Shown here: positions 23,787 through 31,320 of the stretch, piece after piece
How positions within the stretch are numbered: the stretch's first letter is position 1
Layout of the letters: each line of letters opens with the position of its first letter
Origin: Desmonostoc geniculatum HA4340-LM1
Lineage (GTDB): Bacteria > Cyanobacteriota > Cyanobacteriia > Cyanobacteriales > Nostocaceae
Length of the DNA stretch: 32,621 bases
Direction of reading: 5' to 3'
NCBI GenBank assembly: GCA_019359545.1
Contig: JAHHHB010000082.1
Span: 1-32,621, forward strand
Notes under the pieces: model-generated
What the model saw: only the letters and a program-made list of their open reading frames with translations
What the model was told of the DNA's origin: nothing
Databases searched by the model: none
Position numbers and translations under genes: made by a program

Positions 23787-24703
23787 ATAAAATAGCCCTG
23801 CATCTATGGAAATTACTCTGGCAAGAATACAGCGCCAGAGTAAATCATGCCCGTACCTACCAGCAAATGATTACTGCTGCGGGTGGGAATGTCGCCAACG
23901 ACCACATCGCTTTTCGGTCTTTGCGTCTATTTGTAGATAGCCCACAGGGTAAGCTTAACCTGGGGATCAACTACCTTGGACAAATTGCAGAAGCTTTAGG
24001 TTACGTCGCGTTTGGAGAGTATACTTTTGCTCAAACTCATCTGTATGCCCGCCATTATCATCATCCCCAGCAAGAGGAATTGAACTTACCCAAACTGTTT
24101 ATCAGCGAGTTGATTGTTGATGAATTACCTAGCAATATTGCTCAAATCATCTCTCAAACAGTATCTTCAATTCAATACGAACTCGCCTCACCTGTTAATT
24201 CTCTTCTAGAAAAAGAAGAAAACATTGAAACCATCGCCAAACAACTCCAAAAAATATTTACCCGTCCTTGGCTACCTCCTCTGCGTTCTGTTGTGGAAGA
24301 AGTAAATCAGGTCACTCAGTATGGAGCTTGGGTATTGCTGCACGGATATGCTGTCAACCATTTCACAGGCTATGTTAACGGCCAGAACACCACAGAATAT
24401 CCAGATATAGATACTACCGCCAGTAGTTTGGCTAACTTAGGTGTACCAATGAAAGCAGAGATAGAGGGAAATGTTGCTTGCGGTTTGCGGCAAACAGCGA
24501 CTCAAGCAGTAACAGAAATGGTAACAGTGTTAGATGATAACAGTGGCGGAGAAATTCAGATTCCTTGGACTTACGCCTACTATGAAATTGCCCAGCGCTA
24601 TCCAGTGGAAGTGGAACCTGGAAAGCAGGTACTTTTTGATGCTTTTTTAGGGAATAATGCTCAGCAATTGTTTGAAATGACTCGTTTAGGGACTTCCAAT
24701 TAA
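23780..24703 (+). CDS. DUF1338 / HglS-like 2-oxoadipate dioxygenase/decarboxylase candidate
   Basis: 307 residues of the DUF1338 family. Characterised members (HglS of Pseudomonas putida, FLO7 of plants) turn 2-oxoadipate into D-2-hydroxyglutarate with iron and oxygen, a late step in lysine breakdown. Candidate active-site residues are visible: His42 and Arg46 in NDHIAFRSLRL (HxxxR), His194 in AVNHFTGY and Glu269 in TYAYYEIAQRY, fitting a two-His-one-Glu metal site. The length is that of the short, plant-like members. The start codon lies in a heptamer repeat, with no ribosome-binding site. It is 102 bases after the aminotransferase, on the same strand. Family call is good; substrate is inferred. 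Confidence 0.8.
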   Translation: MTNKIALHLWKLLWQEYSARVNHARTYQQMITAAGGNVANDHIAFRSLRLFVDSPQGKLNLGINYLGQIAEALGYVAFGEYTFAQTHLYARHYHHPQQEELNLPKLFISELIVDELPSNIAQIISQTVSSIQYELASPVNSLLEKEENIETIAKQLQKIFTRPWLPPLRSVVEEVNQVTQYGAWVLLHGYAVNHFTGYVNGQNTTEYPDIDTTASSLANLGVPMKAEIEGNVACGLRQTATQAVTEMVTVLDDNSGGEIQIPWTYAYYEIAQRYPVEVEPGKQVLFDAFLGNNAQQLFEMTRLGTSN

Positions 24704-24717
24704 AAAAACATCCCACC

Positions 24718-24745
24718 GTAGGGTAGCACAGCTGTGCTACCCTAC
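24718..24745. terminator. 28-base perfect palindrome between convergent genes
   Basis: GTAGGGTAGCACAG is followed directly by its exact reverse complement (24732-24745). It lies 15 bases after the DUF1338 stop and 33 bases from the lipoprotein stop. On the minus strand it is preceded by A-rich sequence, so the plus-strand A7 run and this hairpin may serve both genes. Confidence 0.8.
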
Positions 24746-24778
24746 TAGGCAGTCTGTTTTTCAATTTAAATTTGCTTA

Positions 24779-25660
24779 CTAACGGCGTCTACCCGTACCA
24801 AATGAGCGACTGCCTGAAGAACGTCTGCCAGTACCAAAACCACTACCAGAATTGCGTTTGGTAGTACTAGAGTTACCAGAGGGTCGCAAATTACTACCAC
24901 CAAAACCAGAACCAGAGGGACGGCTGTTACCTGTAGTACTACGTGGTGTATTGCGTACATTTGAACCGCTGGGATACGATCTTCTAATCGTCCCTGTACT
25001 GCGGAAAGCAGTGCGATTTCTCACTGCTGCGGGTGGTTCATTATAGCGAGTTCGATAGCTTTGAACTGCTTGGTCATAGCTGTTGCCATATCCACCGTAG
25101 CCATTCAGCACTCCTCCTGATTGATAGACAGGGGGTACATAATACTGGGGTCTAAACAATAAACTACCAATGGCTTGACCTGCCAAGCTACCAGCCACAG
25201 ACCCAGCAAACGGTGCCCAGAAGCTATTTTCTTGACGGACTACAACCGTTTCTTGTTTTCCTGTTTGGGGATTAGTTTTGTTCTCGGTGACGTTGTGGAA
25301 GTAGGCAATTTTAAAATCTTCTGTGAGATATAAACTTGGCTTTCCATTTTCTACCTTCAGATAAGTTTTTTTACCCTGCTTAATTTCGTCATCAGTCAGC
25401 CGTGCCATTTGCAAATTTTCAGTTGCAAAGGTTGGGGGTGTGTTATTTAGTAAAAACAAGCTGTACTGCCCAGTTGCATCATCGTAAGTAACTTGTTGAA
25501 TTTGATACTGTCCATCACTTAATTTAGTGGTAGTAGAGGTTTGGCTAACGTTCTTAGCTGGAGGATTAGCTTGCTCTCCACCTCCACAAGCTACAGTTGT
25601 CAAACACAAACTCAGTGCTAAAAAAACGACTGTAAATTTACGTACTATGGTCATGATCAT
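24779..25660 (-). CDS. Lipoprotein with Gly/Ser/Arg-rich tail
   Basis: 293 residues. Signal peptide with lipobox LTTVAC (Cys25), so lipid-anchored on the membrane. Residues 45-145 form a compact polar domain (GQYQIQQVTYDDATGQYSLF ...). A small glycine-rich hydrophobic segment (APFAGSVAGSLAGQAIGSLL, 168-187) follows. The last 110 residues are low-complexity, rich in Ser, Gly, Arg and Tyr (NGYGGYGNSY, GSGFGTGRRSSGSRSFGTGR), with period-like GTGRR repeats. No family function is known. Such tails often bind cell wall or nucleic acid, but that is a guess. The start may be Met1 or Met3. Confidence 0.75.
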   Translation of the reverse strand: MIMTIVRKFTVVFLALSLCLTTVACGGGEQANPPAKNVSQTSTTTKLSDGQYQIQQVTYDDATGQYSLFLLNNTPPTFATENLQMARLTDDEIKQGKKTYLKVENGKPSLYLTEDFKIAYFHNVTENKTNPQTGKQETVVVRQENSFWAPFAGSVAGSLAGQAIGSLLFRPQYYVPPVYQSGGVLNGYGGYGNSYDQAVQSYRTRYNEPPAAVRNRTAFRSTGTIRRSYPSGSNVRNTPRSTTGNSRPSGSGFGGSNLRPSGNSSTTKRNSGSGFGTGRRSSGSRSFGTGRRR

Positions 25661-25750
25661 TGGATTATCGTCCTATCTTCCGAGCTTAACAATTTCTTGA
25701 TGTGAGCAGTAAGTACGGACTACCCAACATAGAGGAGAATTCAGAATTCA

Positions 25751-25816
25751 GAATGGGCTTTGCCCCGCTGCGCTAACAGAAGTCAGAATGGGCTTTGCCC
25801 CGCTGCGCTAACAGAA
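25751..25816. repeat. 35-base tandem repeat with GCTTTGCCCCGCTGCGC
   Basis: GAATGGGCTTTGCCCCGCTG followed by CGCTAACAGAA occurs twice (25751-25781 and 25786-25816), joined by GTCA. TTCAGAA heptamers flank it on the left. On the right (to 25893) a segment resembling the right half of the 3912-4021 element follows. Confidence 0.85.
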
Positions 25817-25892
25817 TTGGAAAGTAAAACAGGCTTTATCCCAGGCTTTGAGACTGACGTTGTGTACTTCACTTTCCTTGAAATCTGCTGTA

Positions 25893-26486
25893 TTACAAAG
25901 GAACCAATTCAGGATAATATTCCAGCAGTTGATCGCTAGTCAGTTCATCGCCTAACTGTGCTGGTGAGAAATGTACTTGGACTGCCCGTAGTTTATGACT
26001 GTAATGCAAATTGATCAAGGCTTTCAATGCTTCCTTGATTGCCTGAGCGCTAGAAAGATCGGTTTCCAAATCTGGCACTTCTCCTTCATAAGCTACTGTA
26101 ATCATCACAATGACGTTGCGAGTTACAGGTACAGATAAAGGTTCATCAAACCCAGAGGTAGAACTGTAATCTGGTTCACTGAGATATCTTTGGGCGGAGT
26201 CAGTAAACAATTCATTGACATAATCCCCTGCTTCGCCTTCATTCCAAAATACATCTCCTTCATTGGCAACCGAAAGCCAGTAATCATCGTATTGCAAGAG
26301 GGTTTGGGAGAGTTCTACCAATGCTTCGCCCAAAACTTCTAAGTCGCCATCGGCATCGATCGCATCCCTACCAGCACTATTTAATACTCCCAAAATTGGT
26401 GCTACCTCGCCTCCCCCCAAGTGCAGAAACAGGCGAAAGACCACATACCGAGTCCGACCAATCATTTTATTAAATGAGTCGCGCAT
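25893..26486 (-). CDS. DUF1517 protein
   Basis: 197 residues. The strongly conserved DUF1517 core is present: TRYVVFRLFLHLGGGEVAPI, NSAGRDAIDADGDLEVLGEA, DVFWNEGEAGDYVNELFTDS. Members are found across cyanobacteria and in plant chloroplasts, often with an N-terminal membrane segment; this one lacks it and starts with a short basic sequence (MRDSFNKMIGRTR), so it is a short soluble form. The overall charge is very acidic. GGAGG lies 4 bases before the ATG. Upstream is an AATGACC heptamer array in sense orientation. Function is unknown. Confidence 0.8.
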   Translation of the reverse strand: MRDSFNKMIGRTRYVVFRLFLHLGGGEVAPILGVLNSAGRDAIDADGDLEVLGEALVELSQTLLQYDDYWLSVANEGDVFWNEGEAGDYVNELFTDSAQRYLSEPDYSSTSGFDEPLSVPVTRNVIVMITVAYEGEVPDLETDLSSAQAIKEALKALINLHYSHKLRAVQVHFSPAQLGDELTSDQLLEYYPELVPL

Positions 26487-26505
26487 TTTTCCTCCAAAGT
26501 TTTTT

Positions 26506-26643
26506 CATTTGTCATTGGTCATTGGTCATTAGTCATTGGTCATTAGTCATTGGTCATTGGTCATTTCTTAAATAACTAATACTTAATATCCAATGCCCTA
26601 TGCCCTATGCCCTATGCCCTATGCCCTATGCCCCATGCCCTAT
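26506..26643. repeat. Two heptamer arrays: TCATTGG and ATGCCCT
   Basis: 26506-26565 holds about eight TCATTGG/TCATTAG units; read on the minus strand they are CCAATGA, in the sense of the downstream DUF1517 gene. 26593-26641 holds seven ATGCCCT units with one variant. The block ends directly at the stop codon of the pentapeptide gene. Confidence 0.9.
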
Positions 26644-26645
26644 GC

Positions 26646-28220
26646 TCAATGACTAATATAGTGAAAACCTTTAACAAAATCTATAACCATATTTAAAGAA
26701 GGTAATATATATTTTGTTGATTCACTAGATTTATCATCATAAGCTGAAGTATTGAGAGAAGACCGATTAATAAATCTTTTACCAAAGTTGGGATTGTCAT
26801 GCACAATCAAAGTCTGGGCGCTAGAATTTGTTAAAATTATTTGGGTTGGAGCTTTACAAAAATTTAACTTGGCAGCTACTTCTAGATTTTTTTTCATTTC
26901 TTTGATTGTTGTAGCTTTACTCATCGCTTGCTCTAAAAACATATTTAATTGTTTTACCATATTTGGTGATTTGAAATATTTTAAATCTGGGTTGGCAACA
27001 ATTTCAGTATTAATCATTTCCAGCATCTGGGAAATATTTTTTTGGGTAGATGCCGCATCTAGAAAGGGAAGGATTGCAATATAAGCGGTGGGAAATAATG
27101 CTTCGTCGCTATCTACACGGAAGGTGAAAATAGTGCGGCGACGACCACTTTCTATGCTTGGGGGTTGTTTTAGTCCCCGGTATTCTTGACCAATTTGGTA
27201 GTAGGCACCAGCAAGGGCAAAGTTAGGTTCGTGTTCTAGGGCTGCATCAACAATAATACGAATTGTTGGGGGTGTTTCGTTAAAAAAATCTCGTGAATCT
27301 TCAGAATCGAATTTTTGGATAATTGAGCGATCGCCTGTGGGGCTAAGATCAACCCATTCACAAGTCATACCTTCGGTTTTTAAACCAAATCTGGAGGTGG
27401 CGTAAAGTTTTGCACCGGTTAAAGTTGCTCCGGTTAAATCAGCACCAATCCATTCGGCCCTCATTAATTTTGCCTGGGTTAAATTCGCATGTACTAAACT
27501 CGTATTCGTTAAATTGGCATTACTTAAATCTGCACCAATTAAATTTGCGCCGCTCAATTTTGCCCCGCTCAAATCTGCCCACCGGAGATTCGCCCCGCTC
27601 AAATCTGCCCACCGGAGATTCGCCCCGCTTAAATCTGCACCGCTGAGGTTAGCATGGCTGAGGTTTGCCTGTCTGACTTCAGCATCTCGCAAATTCGCGC
27701 CGGTGATGTCACAACGACTCAGATCAGTGGCGTTTAAGTTAGCCATTTCTAAATTTGCTCCTGTGAGAGTTGCGCCTCTCAACACAGCCTCACTCAAGTT
27801 AGCCTGACGGAGATTCGCTTGGCGCAGAGTCCCCTCTCGCAGATCGGCACTGGTGAGGTTAGCCTCCGACAAATCAGCACGACTGAGATCGGCGCGAATT
27901 AACTCGGCGCGGATGAGGGAAGCTCCCCTGAGTTGAGCGCGACTGAGATCGGCCCGAATCAAATTAGCTACGTTGAGACTGGCGTTGTTCAGGATGGCGC
28001 TGCATAGATTTACACCACTTAATCTTGCTACATTCAACTTGGCATTGCTCAAGTTAGCTTCATTCAGATTGGCACCACTCAAGTTAACTACACTTAAATT
28101 AGCATCGCTTAGATTTGCGCCACTGAGCTTAGCCCCGCTCAGATTAGCTTCAGACAGCTCAATACCACTAAAGTTTAAGACTCCTACCGCGTATTGTTCC
28201 AGCAATTCCTCTACAGTCAT
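26646..28220 (-). CDS. Pentapeptide-repeat protein with unknown C-terminal domain
   Basis: 524 residues. About residues 17-275 are pentapeptide repeats of the A(D/N)LSG type, which fold into a right-handed quadrilateral beta helix. Two neighbouring decapeptides, LRWADLSGAN, are encoded by perfect 29-base copies (27571-27599 and 27601-27629), a recent duplication. The C-terminal 220 residues are a separate domain (IRIIVDAALEHEPNFALAGA, FPTAYIAILPFLDAAS) with no family I recognise. No signal peptide is seen, so the protein is cytoplasmic. It is divergent from tyrA, with about 55 bases between start codons. Confidence 0.8.
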   Translation of the reverse strand: MTVEELLEQYAVGVLNFSGIELSEANLSGAKLSGANLSDANLSVVNLSGANLNEANLSNAKLNVARLSGVNLCSAILNNASLNVANLIRADLSRAQLRGASLIRAELIRADLSRADLSEANLTSADLREGTLRQANLRQANLSEAVLRGATLTGANLEMANLNATDLSRCDITGANLRDAEVRQANLSHANLSGADLSGANLRWADLSGANLRWADLSGAKLSGANLIGADLSNANLTNTSLVHANLTQAKLMRAEWIGADLTGATLTGAKLYATSRFGLKTEGMTCEWVDLSPTGDRSIIQKFDSEDSRDFFNETPPTIRIIVDAALEHEPNFALAGAYYQIGQEYRGLKQPPSIESGRRRTIFTFRVDSDEALFPTAYIAILPFLDAASTQKNISQMLEMINTEIVANPDLKYFKSPNMVKQLNMFLEQAMSKATTIKEMKKNLEVAAKLNFCKAPTQIILTNSSAQTLIVHDNPNFGKRFINRSSLNTSAYDDKSSESTKYILPSLNMVIDFVKGFHYISH

Positions 28221-28275
28221 CGATGCTACCTCTGGGATGCCAACTTTATATAGTTGTAAAGTCGTAAAAAATGAA

Positions 28276-29130
28276 ATGTCAAAATTAGAAATGAATATTG
28301 GGATTTTAGGACTGGGACTGATTGGCGGATCTTTGGGTTTTGATTTGCGATCGCTTGGACATCATATCTTAGGAGTTAGTCGCCGTGAATCTACCTGCCA
28401 AAAGGCAGTTGCCCTTGGCAGTGTCGATGGCGCATCTGTGGATTTGAGCCTATTGGCAGATGCAGAAGTTGTGTTTATTTGCACACCTTTAGCACTTATT
28501 GTGCCCCAATTTACACAATTAATCCCTTATTTGTCTCCCACTACAGTTGTGACTGACGCGGGTTCGGCGAAAGCACAAATAGTCGAAGCTATTTCTCCCC
28601 TTTGGGACAATTTTATCGGTGGTCATCCAATGGCGGGAACAGCAGACAGTGGGATAGAAGCTGCACAACGGGATTTATTTGTCGATAAACCTTATGTACT
28701 CACACCCCTGACCACAACACCGACTACTGCAATTACAATTGTTGAAGAAATTGTCCGATCGCTGGGGGCGAATATCTACCATTGTCAACCAGAACAACAT
28801 GACCGGGCTGTGAGTTGGATTTCTCATTTACCCGTGATGGTTAGTTCCTCGCTGATTGCTGCTTGTTTGAGTGAAACTGACCCAGAGGTTTTGCAACTAG
28901 CCCAAAAGCTTGCTAGTTCAGGTTTTCGGGATACCAGCCGCGTGGGTGGTGGAAATCCAGAGTTGGGGATTATGATGGCGCGGTATAATCGTCAAGCATT
29001 GCTCTTGTCGCTGCAACAGTATCGCCACAATCTTGATGAGTTGACTAACTTAATTGAGCAGGAAAATTGGGCAGTTTTAGAGTCAAAGTTGAAATTAACG
29101 CAACAGGCACGACCTAATTTTGTTGAGTAG
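28276..29130 (+). CDS. tyrA: Arogenate/prephenate dehydrogenase
   Basis: 284 residues from ATG 28276, or 279 from ATG 28291; the latter length equals the known Synechocystis enzyme, and both are in frame. The N-terminal Rossmann domain has GILGLGLIGGSLGFDL, with GVSRRES after strand 2 suggesting NADP preference. TDAGSAKAQI, GGHPMAGTADSG and the C-terminal helical domain with WISHLPVMVSSSL are family features. It makes tyrosine by oxidative decarboxylation of arogenate, the usual substrate in cyanobacteria. Upstream codons in this frame overlap the pentapeptide gene in antisense and are not part of it. No regulatory ACT domain is present. Confidence 0.93.
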   Translation: MSKLEMNIGILGLGLIGGSLGFDLRSLGHHILGVSRRESTCQKAVALGSVDGASVDLSLLADAEVVFICTPLALIVPQFTQLIPYLSPTTVVTDAGSAKAQIVEAISPLWDNFIGGHPMAGTADSGIEAAQRDLFVDKPYVLTPLTTTPTTAITIVEEIVRSLGANIYHCQPEQHDRAVSWISHLPVMVSSSLIAACLSETDPEVLQLAQKLASSGFRDTSRVGGGNPELGIMMARYNRQALLLSLQQYRHNLDELTNLIEQENWAVLESKLKLTQQARPNFVE

Positions 29131-29255
29131 TGGTAATAGATTACGTTACGCTATTGATAACGCACTCATTACTATATTTAGTCAATTAATTGCTGATTTG
29201 TTGTGAATGCTTTTTCAGGTAGTTGATGAATTCTGTAAATTTATCAAAATAAACA

Positions 29256-29543
29256 ATGGTAGAACGCCCAATCAAAAAATCAGAACGTCAGTCTCAACCA
29301 AGTACTGACACCAATTTGGAAAATTTGGATTCCATACCTCCTATTGAATCCAACCCCAAAAGCTCAAAACCCGATCGGAATCGCTCGTCTGGTAAAGGGA
29401 AAAAAGGATCGTTTGCAGATGAAAACAGACAACCTCTTAATCCTGCACTCATGCGTGGACCAAAACCCGTTAAACCTCCAACTAAAGTCGAAAAAGAAGT
29501 TGAAACTGAATCTGAACCTATCTCTGAGGAGTCTGAAAATTAA
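29256..29543 (+). CDS. Small disordered charged protein
   Basis: 95 residues, almost without hydrophobic residues: basic in the middle (RNRSSGKGKKGSF) and acidic at the end (EKEVETESEPISEESE). The motif LNPALMRGPKPVKPP looks conserved among similar cyanobacterial hypothetical proteins. It is expected to be intrinsically disordered. Function is unknown. A nearby overlapping frame was set aside because this one starts at an ATG after AT-rich leader and has the more constrained composition. Confidence 0.6.
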   Translation: MVERPIKKSERQSQPSTDTNLENLDSIPPIESNPKSSKPDRNRSSGKGKKGSFADENRQPLNPALMRGPKPVKPPTKVEKEVETESEPISEESEN

Positions 29544-29592
29544 CATTTTCCCCAACTCCTCATCCAAAGAAAGGTAGTTATTTTGAAGGGAA

Positions 29593-29640
29593 AAGGTAGC
29601 TATGTTTCTAGGTTTTTCAGCGTGGAAACATAACTACCTT
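29593..29640. terminator. Long imperfect hairpin
   Basis: AAGGTAGCTATGTTTC (29593-29608) pairs, with one mismatch and a bulge, with GAAACATAACTACCTT (29625-29640). It lies 50 bases after the small charged gene. It may end transcription or be another dispersed element. Confidence 0.55.
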
Positions 29641-29645
29641 GATTA

Positions 29646-29748
29646 ATATCATGTTTGGTTGAATACTTATCATGTAGACTAACGCGGGGACGCAAAGACA
29701 CGGGGACGCAGAAAGTTTTTTTGATAAGTAATTAGGCAGACATGATAT
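29646..29748. mobile_element. MITE of the ATATC...ACTTAT family, copy 4
   Basis: The left end ATATCATGTTTGGTTGAATA then CTTATCA is matched by the reverse complement of the right end, ATATCATGTCTGCCTAATTA then CTTATCA: 27-base arms with about five differences. The interior GGGGACGCAAAGACACGGGG corresponds inversely to that of copy 1 at 9103-9206. This is the best-preserved copy. Confidence 0.8.
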
Positions 29749-29790
29749 GGGACTAATATCTGATCTCTGAAATACGCATAGTATTTGTAG

Positions 29791-29858
29791 AGTGCGTTAC
29801 GCTGTCGCTAACGCACCATTCTTAAGGATTCGGTGCGTTACACTGTCGCTAACGCACC
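29791..29858. repeat. Double palindrome of the GGTGCGTTA family, second copy
   Basis: Two hairpins (29791-29817 and 29832-29858), each with GTGCGTTA and TAACGCAC arms and loops containing CTGTCG. They are joined by ATTCTTAAGGATTC, nearly as in the copy at 131-204. The rest of the gap before the kinase gene (29859-30096) is AT-rich with nothing else recognised. Confidence 0.85.
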
Positions 29859-30096
29859 CTACTGGCGTGGCAAGCCTAAAGTTGTGCATTAGAAAAAATT
29901 AGAAAACATTGATTTATATCACTTGTCTCCAAAATCTATTGCATCATTTTAGTCTTGTCACGCCACTACGTATCTGTTCAGAAATCAAATAGTAGTCCTA
30001 TAGATGAAAAACTTATAGCGTCACACACCATTTTTTCTGTAAACAATAATATCATTTCATCTTATTTTTTAGCATTATTAGCGATTAATAATAACT

Positions 30097-31194
30097 ATGT
30101 TAAATCAAATATTGGCTATCAAAAAAGCACTGAGAGAGCGTGGTGAGACATATTTTCTAATAGCGATCGCCTTTGCCATCGTGATAGTCTTAGAATACAT
30201 AACACCGCCTGAGTACGTATTCGGCTACCTCTACACAGCGACCATTTTATTAGCAGATTCTCGATTAAATCGGGGAGCAGTATTGGGGGTGACTCTTGCA
30301 GCTACAGGATTAACATTATTAAATTTGTTTATTCCAGGAAGAGAAATAATTAATCTTCCAACCTTGGCAAATAGATTAATTGCAGTATTGGCGTTAGTGG
30401 TAACTGCGACTTTAAGCGAACGTAACCGCCGTAATGAAGAAGCGATCGCTTATACCCAAGCACAATTACGCTCCCAAGAACAACTAGCTGCAATGCGTGA
30501 GGACTTTATTTCTACCCTCACTCATGACTTGAAAACCCCCTTACTTGGAGCAATTGAAACCCTGCAATATTTTCAAAATGAGCAATTTGGTCAAATTACG
30601 CCCATGCAAGCAAAAGTGCTGCAAACAATGGCTCGTAGTCATCGCAGTACACTGCAATTAGTCCAAACTCTTTTAGATGTCTACCGCAATGATGCCGAAG
30701 GGTTAAAACTACAGATATCGCCTATTAACTTGGTAACTGTGGCAGAAGAGGTAATAGCCACCCTGATGGAACTAGCAAAAACGCGTCAGGTTTACATTTC
30801 TCTACACTATGGCAAATCAGATTTTCGCAGCTTTCTTTGGGTAAATGGTGATTCATTGCAACTGGGGCGAGTTTTCACCAATCTGTTGAGTAATGGCATT
30901 AACCATACTCCCCGTGGCGGTAAAGTGGAAGTAGTACTTGAAAGTTACTCTAGCGAGCAAGTGGTAAAAATACTCGATACTGGTTCAGGCTTTACCGAAG
31001 AAGAGTTACCCCACTTATTTGAGAGGTTTTATCAAGGACATAGCGATCGCCATGTTTCAGGATCGGGACTAGGGCTTTATTTAACCAGGCAAATAATTAC
31101 AGCTCATGGAGGTACAATTTGGGCAGAGAATCGTTCACCACGAGGCGCTGTGTTTGGTTTCCGACTTCCTGCTTGTCCACCACCGGGGAGATGA
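30097..31194 (+). CDS. Membrane histidine kinase
   Basis: 365 residues. The N-terminus has three to four hydrophobic helices (ETYFLIAIAFAIVIVLEY, VFGYLYTATILLA, AVLGVTLAATGLTLLNLFI, LIAVLALVVTATL), with very little exposed outside, so the signal is probably sensed in the membrane. A short coiled linker leads to the HisKA domain with His143 in FISTLTHDLKTPL. The ATPase has N box VFTNLLSNGINHTP, G1 DTGSGF, F box LFERFY and G2 GSGLGLYLTRQI. All catalytic motifs are intact. The response regulator gene follows after 120 bases of G-rich repeats, so the two form a two-component system; the signal is unknown. Confidence 0.92.
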   Translation: MLNQILAIKKALRERGETYFLIAIAFAIVIVLEYITPPEYVFGYLYTATILLADSRLNRGAVLGVTLAATGLTLLNLFIPGREIINLPTLANRLIAVLALVVTATLSERNRRNEEAIAYTQAQLRSQEQLAAMREDFISTLTHDLKTPLLGAIETLQYFQNEQFGQITPMQAKVLQTMARSHRSTLQLVQTLLDVYRNDAEGLKLQISPINLVTVAEEVIATLMELAKTRQVYISLHYGKSDFRSFLWVNGDSLQLGRVFTNLLSNGINHTPRGGKVEVVLESYSSEQVVKILDTGSGFTEEELPHLFERFYQGHSDRHVSGSGLGLYLTRQIITAHGGTIWAENRSPRGAVFGFRLPACPPPGR

Positions 31195-31195
31195 G

Positions 31196-31320
31196 GGGGA
31201 TGGGGGAGTGTGGGGAGTGTGGGGAGTGTGGGGAGTGTGGGGAGTGTGGGGAGATGGGGAGATGGGGAGATGGGGAGACGCGGAGAATGACAAATGACAA
31301 ATGACAAATGACAAATGACA
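31196..31320. repeat. G-rich decamer/octamer array then AATGACA array
   Basis: Five GGGAGTGTGG decamers (about 31205-31251), then GGGAGATG octamers (to about 31276), then five AATGACA heptamers (31286-31320), the last holding the ATG of the response regulator. The G tetrads with short loops could form a quadruplex in DNA or mRNA between the two genes of the two-component system. Confidence 0.9.

Noticed and set aside
27410..27807. Two open frames on the plus strand with repetitive residues
   Set aside because: Both are antisense shadows of the periodic pentapeptide-repeat codons.
27973..28275. A 101-codon N-terminal extension of the tyrA reading frame
   Set aside because: It is the antisense image of the pentapeptide repeats; the family's first strand starts at 28291.
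29955..30146. Small frame before the kinase gene
   Set aside because: AT-rich, no ribosome-binding site, and it overlaps the kinase start in another frame without homology-like pattern.
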